This document shows, piece by piece, positions 17,825-26,019 of a stretch of 64,000 nucleotides of DNA (its first letter is position 1; every line of letters begins with the position of its first letter). Where the stretch lies: the NCBI RefSeq assembly GCF_020510525.1, contig NZ_CP075188.1, forward strand, positions 1,426,001-1,490,000, read 5' to 3'. The stretch is from Quatrionicoccus australiensis. Lineage in GTDB: Bacteria > Pseudomonadota > Gammaproteobacteria > Burkholderiales > Rhodocyclaceae. The notes beneath the pieces are model-generated. The model was not told where the DNA came from. It saw only the letters and a program-made list of their open reading frames with translations, and ran no database searches. The translations under genes and the position numbers were made by a program.

Positions 17825-18478
17825 TCAGATGTGCGTGATCAGCGTTTCTGCCGGCAGGCGCGATTTCGGCAGCTTGGCGTTGAAGTCTTCGCTGCTGTGG
17901 TAGCCGAGGCTGGCGATGACGACGCTGCTCAGGCCTTGTGCGGCGAGGCCGAGTTCGGCGTCGAGAATCTTTGCGTCAAAACCTTCCATCGGGCAGGCGT
18001 CGATTTCCAGCGTCGCGGCGCCGAGCAGCAGGGTGCCGAAGGCGAGGTAGAGCTGCTTTTCCATCCACAGCCGGGCGTCCTTGTATTCGTTGGCGTGCAG
18101 GTCGGCGTAGAAGCTGCGCGACTTGTGCTGGCCGGCCTTGGCGTCCGGCGTCGCGAAGCGGCCGTCCTTGTCTTCCTGTTCGAGCACGGCGAGTAGGTGA
18201 TCGCCATCGAGCGCTTCGCGCACGCAAAAGACGACGACGTGCGAGGCATTGAGGATTTTCTGCTCGTTGTAGGAATAGGCACCCTGCGCGGCCTTGGCGA
18301 CGCGCGCCTTGCCTTCCGGCGTGCTGGCGACGACGAAGTGCCAGGGCTGCGAATTGACCGAGGAGGGCGCATAGCGCAGCAGGGTTTCAAGCTGGGCGAA
18401 GGTTTCGGCGGGAATCTTGCGGGCCGGGTCGAAGGCCTTGGAGGTGTAACGGGTCTGGGCGATTTGGGCGATGTTCAT
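17825..18478 (-). CDS. nfsB: NAD(P)H nitroreductase, NfsB type
   Basis: This 217-residue flavoprotein begins MNIAQIAQTRYTSKAFDP and has the FMN-binding region APSSVNSQPWHFVVA; both match the oxygen-insensitive nitroreductase NfsB, whose usual length is 217. LGLAAQGLSSVVIASLGYHSSEDFNAKLPKSRL at the C-terminus is also family-typical. It reduces nitroaromatics and quinones using FMN. It is a single gene, separated from its neighbours by gaps of more than 100 bp. Confidence 0.9.
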   Translation of the reverse strand: MNIAQIAQTRYTSKAFDPARKIPAETFAQLETLLRYAPSSVNSQPWHFVVASTPEGKARVAKAAQGAYSYNEQKILNASHVVVFCVREALDGDHLLAVLEQEDKDGRFATPDAKAGQHKSRSFYADLHANEYKDARLWMEKQLYLAFGTLLLGAATLEIDACPMEGFDAKILDAELGLAAQGLSSVVIASLGYHSSEDFNAKLPKSRLPAETLITHI

Positions 18479-18504
18479 GGATGGTTTTCTCGCGGGTAAA
18501 TTGG

Positions 18505-18530
18505 CTGTTTTTTCGGGTTGACCGGTGGGC
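18505..18530. repeat. GGTTGACC element
   Basis: GGCTGTTTTTTCGGGTTGACCGG has the T tract and GGTTGACC core of the dispersed family, in the variant form with T in place of the first C. It sits just upstream of nfsB. Confidence 0.5.
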
Positions 18531-18639
18531 GTTTCAGAAGCTGTTCATGATTTTTCGCTTGTCATTCAAACCCCTGATGAAACTACTAAGCAACCGACTA
18601 AGCCGCCAAAGAACGGCGGCCAAGTCTCTGCTTATCCCC

Positions 18640-18726
18640 AGCCCTCCCCTTATTAGGGGAGGGTGCTCGCCGGTGCGCGATTTGGGGTGCTCCTCCCCTG
18701 TCAAGGGGAGGTCGGGAGGGGTTTTT
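18640..18726. repeat. Bipartite palindromic element, copy 1 (CCTCCCC type)
   Basis: The 22-bp perfect palindrome at 18,642-18,663 is built on CCCTCCCCT and AGGGGAGGG. A second palindrome (CCTCCCCT, AGGGGAGG) lies at 18,692-18,711, followed by GGGAGGGGTTTTT. The reverse complement of this outer end, AAACCCCTCCCGACCTCCCC, matches the start of the copy at 27,364 with one change. Confidence 0.75.
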
Positions 18727-18788
18727 CAGACGTATCAAATAATGCCGCAGCTTGGTTTCATGACTTTCGGAAGATCGTGAATAGCCTC

Positions 18789-19076
18789 TCAGGACAGCAG
18801 GTCGAGACGGTCAATGTTCACGCCCGTGACCTTGCCGTCGAGGGCGGCACCGAGCGCGGCGAAATGCGGCGTCGCCATGTGGCGGTCGAGCGTCGCGTCG
18901 TCCTGCCAGCGTTCGATCATCACGAAGCGGTCCGGGGTGTCGCGCGCGGCGTGCAGGTCGTAGTGCAGGCAACCGGCTTCGGCGCGGCTCGGCGCGACGA
19001 CGGCGAGCAGGGCGGTATGGACTGCGCTGCGGTGTTCGGGCTGGGCGGTGATGGTGGCAACAACGCTGAGGGGCAT
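18789..19076 (-). CDS. Antibiotic biosynthesis monooxygenase-like (putative quinol monooxygenase)
   Basis: This 95-residue protein fits the ABM dimeric ferredoxin-like fold (PF03992): MPLSVVATITAQPEHRSAV, then SRAEAGCLHYDLH, and FVMIERWQDDATLDRHMATPHF. The family includes YgiN-type quinol monooxygenases; the substrate here is unknown. I used the ATG at 19,076. It is divergent from a LysR gene, and the palindrome at 19,154-19,178 lies between them. Confidence 0.82.
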   Translation of the reverse strand: MPLSVVATITAQPEHRSAVHTALLAVVAPSRAEAGCLHYDLHAARDTPDRFVMIERWQDDATLDRHMATPHFAALGAALDGKVTGVNIDRLDLLS

Positions 19077-19153
19077 GCGGATACTCCGGTGGATGGGTGA
19101 CGCGGCCATCATCGCCGAATTCGATCTATTAAAAAACCGCTGTTTGACTAATT

Positions 19154-19178
19154 TATTTTCAAATATTTTTTGAAAATA
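19154..19178. promoter_or_regulatory. Candidate LysR operator (perfect 10-bp inverted repeat)
   Basis: TATTTTCAAA and TTTGAAAATA are perfect inverted arms separated by five bases (TATTT). It lies between the divergent monooxygenase and LysR genes, 28 bp upstream of the LysR start. The T-N11-A spacing of LysR sites is contained in it. The assignment is inferred from position and symmetry. Confidence 0.65.
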
Positions 19179-19205
19179 GGCGGCAATCCTGCCTAGAATT
19201 TGCCC

Positions 19206-20108
19206 ATGAACACCCTGCGCGATTTCGAACTCTTTCTCCTGGTGGCGGATTACGGCAGCCTGTCGGCCGCGGCGCGCCGCCTAGATATCACGCCGGCCGC
19301 CGCCAGCGTCGCCCTGAAACGCCTCGAGGCCGAGGTCGGCGTCCAGCTCTTCCGGCGCTCGACGCGCAGCCTGCGCCTGACCGACGAAGGGCAGGTCTTT
19401 CTCGAACATTGCCGCCAGGCCATGCAACTGCTCGCCGACGGGCGGGCCGCGGCGCTGACCGGCTCGGCGGCCTTGCGCGGCGTGCTGCAACTGTCCATCC
19501 CCTCCGATTTCGGGCGCAACGTCATGCTCGGCTGGCTCGACGATTTCCAGGCGCTGCACCCGGAGCTGACCCTGCGCCTGCTGCTCAGCGACCGCAAGGC
19601 CGACATCTTCCGGCAACCGGTCGACCTCGCCTTCCGCTACGGCAAGCTGCCCGATTCCTCGCTCGTTGCCTTGCCGGTGGCGCCCGATAACCGGCGCGTC
19701 CTCGTCGCGTCGCCGGCTTACCTCGAACGCCACGGCGCGCCGGCGCACCCGGACGAACTGGTCGGCCACAACTGCCTGTGCTTCCTGCTCGGCGAGCAGG
19801 TGCATGATCGCTGGCGCTTCTTCCGCGATGGGCAGGAGCTGTCGGTACAGGTGCGCGGCAACCGCATTTCCGACGACGGCGACGTCGCGCGGCGCTGGGC
19901 GCTTGCCGGCCAGGGCATCGCCTACAAGTCAGGCCTCGATGTTGCCGCGGATCTGCAAGCCGGCCGCTTGCTCCGGCTCTGCCCCGAATTCACCGGCGAA
20001 CCGGCGCCGCTGCACCTGCTTTGCGCCGACCGCCGCCAGATCAGCCCGGTGGTGCGCGCATTGCGCGAGTTCGTGACCGGGCGCTGCGCGCAGTTGCTGG
20101 GCGAGTAG
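19206..20108 (+). CDS. LysR family transcriptional regulator
   Basis: This 300-residue protein begins MNTLRDFELFLLVADYGSLSAA, and the recognition helix region is ITPAAASVALKRLEAEVG. The effector domain has the usual pattern (VDLAFRYGKLPDSSL, GQGIAYKSGLDVA) of the subgroup that acts on adjacent oxidoreductase genes. I chose the ATG at 19,206; a TTG two codons earlier is in frame. It probably controls the divergent monooxygenase gene through the palindrome at 19,154. Confidence 0.88.
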   Translation: MNTLRDFELFLLVADYGSLSAAARRLDITPAAASVALKRLEAEVGVQLFRRSTRSLRLTDEGQVFLEHCRQAMQLLADGRAAALTGSAALRGVLQLSIPSDFGRNVMLGWLDDFQALHPELTLRLLLSDRKADIFRQPVDLAFRYGKLPDSSLVALPVAPDNRRVLVASPAYLERHGAPAHPDELVGHNCLCFLLGEQVHDRWRFFRDGQELSVQVRGNRISDDGDVARRWALAGQGIAYKSGLDVAADLQAGRLLRLCPEFTGEPAPLHLLCADRRQISPVVRALREFVTGRCAQLLGE

Positions 20109-20352
20109 CGAAGACACTTCGGATTTGCCGGATCTCTGCCGCTTGATGCGCCAGTGCCGGCGCCGGGAGGGCTGGCGGGCTTCCGGCAAGCCTGCAATCA
20201 ACGCAGGGAGCGCCTTTTGCCTCCGAAATGCCCCGTTTTCTTGCGGCCAGGTAGCCATCTTCGCCGAAAACCCGGCCTCGATCGGAGTAAAATCCCGTCC
20301 CCCTGCTTATTCGCCTCTCTGGCGGATTGCCAAAATCTCCGGGAGACCTTCC

Positions 20353-22002
20353 ATGGCGGCCAATCCAGCCCCCGCAACACCTGACTTTTTCGACCGTCGC
20401 CGTACGGTTGCCCAGCCCGGCTTCAACCGCTGGCTGGTGCCGCCGGCCGCGCTGGCCATCCATCTGTGCATCGGCATGGCCTACGGTTTTTCCGTGTTCT
20501 GGCTGCCGCTGTCGCGCGCACTCGGCATCACCAAGTCGATCGAATGCGCCAAGGACATGGGTTTCTTCGAGCAGGTGTTCAGCAGCGGCTGTGACTGGAA
20601 GATTTCCATGCTCGGCTGGATGTACACGATGTTCTTCGTCTTCCTCGGCTCCTCGGCCGCGATCTGGGGCGGCTGGCTGGAAAAGGCCGGGCCGCGCAAG
20701 GCCGGCGTCGTCTCGGCGGTGTGCTGGTGCGGCGGGCTGGTCATCTCGGCGCTCGGCGTGCATCTGCACCAGATCTGGCTGCTCTGGCTCGGCTCCGGCG
20801 TGATCGGCGGCATCGGCCTGGGCCTCGGCTACATCTCGCCGGTCTCAACGTTGATCAAGTGGTTCCCGGATCGGCGCGGCATGGCGACCGGCATGGCGAT
20901 CATGGGCTTCGGCGGTGGTGCGATGATCGGTGCGCCGCTCGCCGACAAGCTGATGAAGTACTTCGCGACGCCGACCTCGGTGGGCGTGGTCGAAACCTTC
21001 CTCGCGCTGGCCGCGATCTACTTCGTGTTCATGATGGCCGGGGCGCTCGGCTACCGCGTGCCGGCCGAAAACTGGAAGCCGGCCGGCTGGACGCCGCCGG
21101 CCAAGGCGAAGACCTCGATGATCACCGACAGCCACGTGCACCTCGACGTCGCCTGGAAGACGCGCCAGTTCTGGCTGATCTGGGCCGTGCTCTGCCTCAA
21201 CGTGACGGCCGGCATCGGCATCATCGGCATGGCCTCGCCGATGCTGCAGGAAGTCTTCGCCGGCAAGCTGATCGGCGTCGACGTTGCCTTCAACGACCTC
21301 GATGCCGCGCAGAAGGGCGCCATCGCGGCGGTCGCCGCCGGCTTTACCGGCCTGCTCTCGCTGTTCAACATCGGCGGACGCTTCTTCTGGGCCTCGCTGT
21401 CCGACCGGATCGGGCGCAAGGCCACCTATTTCACCTTCTTCCTGCTCGGCTTCGCGCTCTACGCCGCCATCCCGAGCACGGCGCAAGCCGGCAGCCTGGC
21501 GTTGTTCGTCGCCTTCTTCTGCATCATCCTGTCGATGTATGGCGGCGGCTTCGCGACGGTGCCGGCCTACCTCGCCGACATGTTCGGCACCCGCTTCGTC
21601 GGCGCCATCCACGGCCGCCTGCTCACCGCCTGGTCGGCCGCCGGCATCTTCGGGCCGGTGCTGGTGAACTACATCCGCGAATACCAGCTCGACCAGGGCG
21701 TGGCGCGCGCCGACGCCTACACCATCACCATGTACATCCTGGCCGGCCTGCTCGTGCTCGGTATGCTCTGCAACTGGCGCATCCACCAGGTAGCGGAAGA
21801 ACACCACATGACGCCGGCAGAACTGGCCGAAGAAAAGAAGGGTGCCGACGACACGCACCAGCACTTCGTCGAAGACGTCTCGGCCCTGGTCAACGAAGCG
21901 AGCCACTCCTGGCGCGTCTTCCTCGCCTGGCTAGCCGTCTGGATCCCGCTCGGCTGGGGCGGCTGGATGACGATTCAGAAGACGGTCGTGTTCTTCAAGT
22001 AA
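20353..22002 (+). CDS. OFA family MFS transporter (oxalate/formate antiporter-like)
   Basis: This 549-residue major facilitator begins MAANPAPATPDFFDRRRTV. FNRWLVPPAALAIHLCIGMAYGFSVFW and GLGLGYISPVSTLIKWFPDRRGMATG are hallmarks of the oxalate:formate antiporter (OFA) family. The protein has 12 or more membrane helices and an insertion between helices 1 and 2 with ECAKD and CDWK. The substrate is probably a small carboxylate; not established. The ATG at 20,353 follows GGGAGA with good spacing. The upstream gap (20,109-20,352) has no other clear feature. Confidence 0.85.
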   Translation: MAANPAPATPDFFDRRRTVAQPGFNRWLVPPAALAIHLCIGMAYGFSVFWLPLSRALGITKSIECAKDMGFFEQVFSSGCDWKISMLGWMYTMFFVFLGSSAAIWGGWLEKAGPRKAGVVSAVCWCGGLVISALGVHLHQIWLLWLGSGVIGGIGLGLGYISPVSTLIKWFPDRRGMATGMAIMGFGGGAMIGAPLADKLMKYFATPTSVGVVETFLALAAIYFVFMMAGALGYRVPAENWKPAGWTPPAKAKTSMITDSHVHLDVAWKTRQFWLIWAVLCLNVTAGIGIIGMASPMLQEVFAGKLIGVDVAFNDLDAAQKGAIAAVAAGFTGLLSLFNIGGRFFWASLSDRIGRKATYFTFFLLGFALYAAIPSTAQAGSLALFVAFFCIILSMYGGGFATVPAYLADMFGTRFVGAIHGRLLTAWSAAGIFGPVLVNYIREYQLDQGVARADAYTITMYILAGLLVLGMLCNWRIHQVAEEHHMTPAELAEEKKGADDTHQHFVEDVSALVNEASHSWRVFLAWLAVWIPLGWGGWMTIQKTVVFFK

Positions 22003-22051
22003 GACCGGTATGGCGCGGGGAGCGGGTGCAATGCCTGCTCGCCGCGTTGTG

Positions 22052-22082
22052 GTTTTTGGATTTTTTTGGTGGTTGACCGGTG
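22052..22082. repeat. GGTTGACC element downstream of the OFA transporter gene
   Basis: TTTTTGGATTTTTTTGG is followed by TGGTTGACCGGTGGGGCG. It has the two T tracts and GGTTGACC core of the dispersed family, and lies about 50 bp downstream of the transporter stop codon. Confidence 0.55.
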
Positions 22083-22144
22083 GGGCGGGTGGTTGGCCTT
22101 GTCGCTGTAATTGCCAGCCTAAATAAGCGGGCGCTCAGAACGAA

Positions 22145-23923
22145 GCTGTAGAAAAATAGTATTCATGCCCGCATCGTGCCGTGAACCATATGGAATAACA
22201 AGGCTCCAACCTGAAGACGAGTTCAGGAGAAGGCCATGGCCCGCTACAAAGCAATCGACACCAGCCCGAGGTTTCTGGCGGTGGATCTGGAGAAGCAACT
22301 CCTGCCGGGCAGTTTCGAACATGCCGTGCATCACCTGCTTGAGCACGAATTCGACCTTTCCCTCTTCGACACCCGTTACCGCAATGACCAAAGCGGTGCC
22401 TGCGCCTACCCGCCGGGGATGCTGCTCAAGGTCATTCTCTGTGCCTACGCTCAGGGTGTGGTGAGCAGCCGGGGCATCGAGCGGCTGTGCCGCGAACACG
22501 TCACTTTCATCGCTCTCAGCGGCGACTCCGCGCCGCACTTTACGACGCTGGCCGCCTTCGTTTCCAGCCTCGACGAGGAAGTCGCCCAACTCTTCGCCCA
22601 GGTGCTTTACCTCTGCGACCGGCAAGGCCTGATCGGCCGGGAGATGTTCGCCATTGACGGCGTCAAACTGCCAAGCAACGCCTCCAAAGCCAGAAGCGGC
22701 ACGCGCGCTGACTTCGCCCATCAAGCCGACAAACTCGAAGCCGCTGCCAGGAAGATGCTTGAGCGCCACCGCGCAAATGACAGCCTGCCCGTCGAACCCG
22801 ACCTTGCCGAGAAATCCCGGCAAAAGGCCGAAAGCCTGGGGCGTGAAGCCGCCGAACTGCGCCAGTGGCTGGCCGATCACCCGAAGGATCGCAAAGGCAG
22901 CAAAGGCGCCATCAGGAAGAGCAACCGCACCGATCCGGACAGCGCCAAGATGGCGACCGGCAAAGGCGTCATACAAGGCTTTACTGGCGTGGCAGCGGTC
23001 GACGCCAAAAATCAGGTCATTATCGAAGCGCAAGCCCATGGCACCGGTTCGGAACAGGAACTGCTGCTGCCGGTCGTGCGCGCCACGCAAGCCCAGGCCA
23101 CCCCGGATACGCTCTACACGGCCGATGCCGGCTACCACTCAGAACGCAACCTCAAGGAACTGGCCAAAGAGAACATCAACGCCCTGATTGCCGACAACGG
23201 CATGCGCCAACGCGACGAACGCTTCAAGGACCAGGGCAAACACAAGCAGAAGCCTGATCCGCTCTACGACAAGGCGCACCCGAAGAAAGCCGCCAAACGT
23301 TACCGGCCGCAGGACTTCACGCTCGATCCGGCCACTGGTATTTGTAGCTGTCCAGCCGGCAAGCAGCTCTACCGCAACGGCACGAACTGCATCCACAACG
23401 GCCGCCTCGCCACGAAATACAGCGGCACCCTGCGCGATTGCCTACCCTGCGAACAACGCGCCAAATGCCTGCGCACGCCGGAGAAGACCCAGGTTCGGCA
23501 GGTTGCTTTCTTCCGCGGCAAAGCCAATACAACCGAAGAAAGCCACACCGACCGGATGAAGCGGGCCATCGACAGCGAAGAAGGCAAAGCCCGTTACGGG
23601 AGGAGGTTTGCCACGGTCGAGCCGGTGTTTGGCAACCTGCGGCACAACAAGCGGCTGGATCGGTTCACGCTACGCGGGCGCAAGAAGGTCGACACGCAAT
23701 GGAAGCTGTATTGCCTGGTGCACAACATCGAGAAACTGGCGCATCACGGGTTCGGGCAGTAGGCAACAAGAGAAGGAATCTCCCTGCCAGGCGGTTGCCG
23801 CCATCCCCGACAGGAGGGCGCAGCGGTTGACCAGTTCAAATGCATGAAAAAGCAAAAAGGCGCAAAGAAAACCTGCGCCATTTTTTTGCCGGAAATCGGG
23901 CTGGAAAAGGGTTTTTCTACAGC
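22145..23923 (+). mobile_element. IS1182-family insertion sequence, about 1.78 kb
   Basis: GCTGTAGAAAAA at 22,145-22,156 and TTTTTCTACAGC at 23,912-23,923 are perfect 12-bp inverted ends around an intact transposase gene. No clear target duplication can be read at the junctions. The right end abuts sequence that may be the distal part of an integron attC (23,924-23,999). A second copy of the left end occurs as a remnant at 46,044. Confidence 0.82.
22236..23762 (+). CDS. IS1182 family transposase
   Basis: This 508-residue transposase begins MARYKAIDTSPRFLAVDLEKQ. It has the DUF772-type N-terminal region (FDTRYRNDQSGACAYPPGML) and a DDE domain with FAIDGVKLPSNASK, TADAGYHSERNL and the late ATVEPVFGNLRHNKRLDRF. 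A cysteine-rich stretch (CSCPAGKQLY, CLPCEQRAKCL) is typical of IS1182 members. No frameshift or stop interrupts it, so the element may be active. Confidence 0.92.
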   Translation: MARYKAIDTSPRFLAVDLEKQLLPGSFEHAVHHLLEHEFDLSLFDTRYRNDQSGACAYPPGMLLKVILCAYAQGVVSSRGIERLCREHVTFIALSGDSAPHFTTLAAFVSSLDEEVAQLFAQVLYLCDRQGLIGREMFAIDGVKLPSNASKARSGTRADFAHQADKLEAAARKMLERHRANDSLPVEPDLAEKSRQKAESLGREAAELRQWLADHPKDRKGSKGAIRKSNRTDPDSAKMATGKGVIQGFTGVAAVDAKNQVIIEAQAHGTGSEQELLLPVVRATQAQATPDTLYTADAGYHSERNLKELAKENINALIADNGMRQRDERFKDQGKHKQKPDPLYDKAHPKKAAKRYRPQDFTLDPATGICSCPAGKQLYRNGTNCIHNGRLATKYSGTLRDCLPCEQRAKCLRTPEKTQVRQVAFFRGKANTTEESHTDRMKRAIDSEEGKARYGRRFATVEPVFGNLRHNKRLDRFTLRGRKKVDTQWKLYCLVHNIEKLAHHGFGQ

Positions 23924-24092
23924 GTCAACGTTTTAGGTAAGGGGCGCTGCGCTGCGCTTTATCGCGCAGCGTCCAGCGACCGGAGGGAGCGGCCTTGACT
24001 GATGGGATGGACTCCCCCGTCTTTTCAGCGCTCAATTGGCGTTGCCGGTGCTCATGGGGATGGGGATCGGTCTTCGACGAAAGGAGTCCGAA
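23763..24092. other. Gap between the two transposase genes: IS1182 right end, attC-like remnant, IS1111-type left end
   Basis: The first part (23,763-23,923) is the 3' non-coding end of the IS1182 element and carries a diverged GGTTGACC core. Positions 23,924-23,999 hold a hairpin built on CGCTGCGC and GCGCAGCG around a TTTAT loop, which resembles the central stem of an attC. From 24,000 the left end of the next element begins. No gene is seen. Confidence 0.5.
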
Positions 24093-25178
24093 ATGCATGC
24101 TACTACCGTTGCAGTTGATCTGGCCAAGAGTGTATTCCAAATCGCTATTGCCGATGCGCATTGGAAAGTCATCGAGCAGCAGCGCCTGACCCGTAGCCAG
24201 TTCGAACGCTGGTTCCACAACCGGGATGTCGGGCTGGTTGTCATGGAAGCCTGCGGTTCCGCGCACCACTGGGGCCGCTGGCTCAATGGGCTGGGGATTG
24301 AAGTCAAACTACTGCCTGCCGCCTATATCCGGGCTTATGTGAAGCGCAACAAGACCGACGCCGCCGATGCCTGTGCCTTGCTTGAAGCGGCGCGTTGTGC
24401 CGACATCGTGCCGGTGCGGGTGAAATCCGTCGAGCAGCAGGCACTGCAGGGCTTGCACCGCATCCGCTCCCGCTGGATGGGCACACGAACCTCTCGCATC
24501 AACACCCTGCGCGGTTTCTGCCGGGAGTTCGGCCTGGTCGTGCCGCAAGGTGCGCGCACCGGCGTCGAAGCGATGAGCCGGGCGCTGGCCGATCCGAATG
24601 CAGCGATCCCGCTGTTGATCCGCGAATCCATGAAATTACTGATCGAGGAAATTCGCCTGCTCGAACTGCGCATTGCCCAACTGGAGAAGGAGCTGACTTC
24701 GTTGGCCCGGCAAAGCCCGGCCTGTACCGAACTGCTGACCATTCCCGGCATCGGCCTGCTGACAGCCACCGCCATGGTTGCCGCCACCGGCGGCAGCGTT
24801 AGCCACTTCAAGGATGCCCGGCACTTTGCCAGTTGGTTCGGCCTGACGCCGAAGGAATTCTCCTCCGGCAACAGTCGCAAGCTCGGCCGGATTTCCAAAA
24901 AGGGAGATCGCTATCTGCGCATGTTGCTCACCCATGGCGCCCGCGCCGTGTTGCGGGCGGCCGAACTGGCCAGGCGAGCTGGCAAGCCGCTTGATGGCTT
25001 GCGAACCTGGGCCACCGAGATCCAGGCACGGACCCATCACAACAAGGCCGCTTGTGCCCTGGCCAACAAGTTGGCCAGGGTCTGTTATGCCGTGCTGCGT
25101 GATCACACGCCGTTCGGGAGTCCTCAGCCCCGTCAGGAAAAGAAGCTCGCCCGGTCGACTTTTGCCATTGCTGCCTGA
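24093..25178 (+). CDS. IS110 family transposase (DEDD recombinase)
   Basis: This 361-residue transposase begins MHATTVAVDLAKSVFQIAI, after an AAGGAG ribosome-binding site. The N-terminal RuvC-like domain shows the DEDD residues D9 (VAVDLA), E52 (VMEACG), D89 and D92 (KTDAADA). The C-terminal Tnp_20 domain has IPGIGLLTATAMVAATG and ASWFGLTPKEFSSGNS, which holds the conserved serine used in strand exchange. The gene is intact. IS110 enzymes use an element-encoded RNA to pair donor and target, so the adjacent non-coding region is of interest. Confidence 0.92.
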   Translation: MHATTVAVDLAKSVFQIAIADAHWKVIEQQRLTRSQFERWFHNRDVGLVVMEACGSAHHWGRWLNGLGIEVKLLPAAYIRAYVKRNKTDAADACALLEAARCADIVPVRVKSVEQQALQGLHRIRSRWMGTRTSRINTLRGFCREFGLVVPQGARTGVEAMSRALADPNAAIPLLIRESMKLLIEEIRLLELRIAQLEKELTSLARQSPACTELLTIPGIGLLTATAMVAATGGSVSHFKDARHFASWFGLTPKEFSSGNSRKLGRISKKGDRYLRMLLTHGARAVLRAAELARRAGKPLDGLRTWATEIQARTHHNKAACALANKLARVCYAVLRDHTPFGSPQPRQEKKLARSTFAIAA

Positions 25179-25439
25179 AAGGAGAAACCGTGTTTCGTTG
25201 TTCCCCCTCCTCGCGTTTGCTTTGAGACTGATCGCCCATCATGGCTAATTGGGTCGCACCCACACGGATTGACGCCGATAACTCTGCCGGCAGCTTCATG
25301 CGTGCCGCTCGTACCGATTGGCGCTCCGTGGGCAGATTCCATGTCGGCACGGGTCAAATAGAACCCACTATCGATGCCGGATATACGACTGCATGCGTAA
25401 TCCAACAGCCAGACCTATCGATCAGTTTCCTTGCTTTTT
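25179..25439 (+). ncRNA. Candidate bridge RNA region of the IS1111-type element
   Basis: This 261-bp stretch between the transposase stop and the right inverted repeat has no convincing gene. In IS1111-group elements the bridge-type guide RNA is encoded 3' of the transposase. Position and length fit. I have not identified the target- and donor-binding loops. The call is inference from family knowledge. Confidence 0.4.
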
Positions 25440-25460
25440 GGGGGAGTCCATATACGCAAT

Positions 25461-25965
25461 GTTAGGAGCCGGGCTGAACCGACCGAAGAATTTGAACATA
25501 ACGGTTTTGATTAGCAAGAAAATCTTGGCGATCAGTTGTGAATGTGATTGAGGCATAAGCCTTGCCAAGGTTTGCACATGCAACTACGTAGAACGTGGGC
25601 TTGGTTTCGCCCGGCCAGACGCCTTCGAACTCGCGATAGATGACAGAGATCTTTTCGGTTTTAAGTTTTTTAACTTGGCTTGTTGGTTTGTACCAGTCAT
25701 GAACCGAGGAAAATCTATAGTTTGAAAATTCCTCTAGGTTTCCACCCTCTTTCGCGTATGCGGATGCAGTAAGCGAAACCCGCTTATCTGGCGACGAAAA
25801 TGAAAAATATTTTCGGTCGTTGTTATTCACCCAAGACTTTGGAAGTTGGATAGAAAAGACATTGTCGCCAAAGACATGGGCGACCGATTCTTCTGCAATA
25901 GCGCTAAATGGGGCCAGTAGCAGACATAACGAGCTGATGAGCTTTTTCATCTGAAGGCTCCTAAC
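25461..25965 (-). mobile_element. Integron-like gene cassette 1, attC split by the IS1111-type element
   Basis: Read on the minus strand, GTTAGGA (25,965-25,959) opens the cassette. The gene follows, and its TAA stop lies inside TCCTAAC (25,467-25,461). The two heptamers are exact complements, as expected for R' and R'' of one circular cassette. Only nine bases follow the stop-side heptamer before the IS inverted repeat. Confidence 0.65.
25462..25950 (-). CDS. Cassette-encoded exported protein of unknown function
   Basis: The product is 162 residues with a signal peptide (MKKLISSLCLLLAPFSAIAE). The mature part, starting with ESVAHVFGDNVFSIQLPKSW, resembles small PsbP/DUF1795-like exported domains in length and pattern, but I do not recognise the family. 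It is clearly AT-richer than the surrounding chromosome. Its AGGAG ribosome-binding site is part of the GTTAGGAG cassette boundary, seven bases before the ATG. The stop codon overlaps the attC heptamer. It is transcribed opposite to the two transposases. Confidence 0.75.
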   Translation of the reverse strand: MKKLISSLCLLLAPFSAIAEESVAHVFGDNVFSIQLPKSWVNNNDRKYFSFSSPDKRVSLTASAYAKEGGNLEEFSNYRFSSVHDWYKPTSQVKKLKTEKISVIYREFEGVWPGETKPTFYVVACANLGKAYASITFTTDRQDFLANQNRYVQILRSVQPGS

Positions 25966-25988
25966 GTGAAGTGGACGGCGTTTTTGAT

Positions 25989-26019
25989 GTATACGCTGGC
26001 TCGGCGCCGTATACGCTGG
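25989..26019. repeat. Direct repeats upstream of cassette 1
   Basis: GTATACGCTGG occurs at 25,989-25,999 and again at 26,009-26,019, with GGCGCC between. They lie about 25-55 bp outside the GTTAGGA boundary on the side where an attI or an upstream attC would be. They could be integrase-binding repeats; this is inference. Confidence 0.5.

Larger units (their letters stand above)
18479..18788. other. Intergenic region with two kinds of dispersed repeat
   Basis: No convincing gene is present in this 310-bp gap. It contains a GGTTGACCGG core next to a T tract near 18,505-18,530, and a bipartite CCTCCCC palindromic element at 18,640-18,726. The rest shows no clear feature. Confidence 0.6.
24000..25454 (+). 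mobile_element. IS110-family (IS1111 group-like) insertion sequence inserted in an integron attC
   Basis: ATGGACTCCCCC at 24,007-24,018 and GGGGGAGTCCAT at 25,440-25,451 are perfect 12-bp inverted repeats, lying slightly inside the probable ends. The transposase gene is close to the left repeat (74 bp) and far from the right one (261 bp). Subterminal repeats with a long 3' non-coding part are features of the IS1111 group. The right end falls nine bases from the TCCTAAC heptamer of a gene cassette, so the target was an attC, as in the known IS1111-attC group. Exact ends are estimates. Confidence 0.8.

Noticed and set aside
22086..22145. Target-site duplication for the IS1182 element
   Set aside because: The bases flanking the two ends (ACGAA and GTCAAC) do not match, so no duplication can be claimed.
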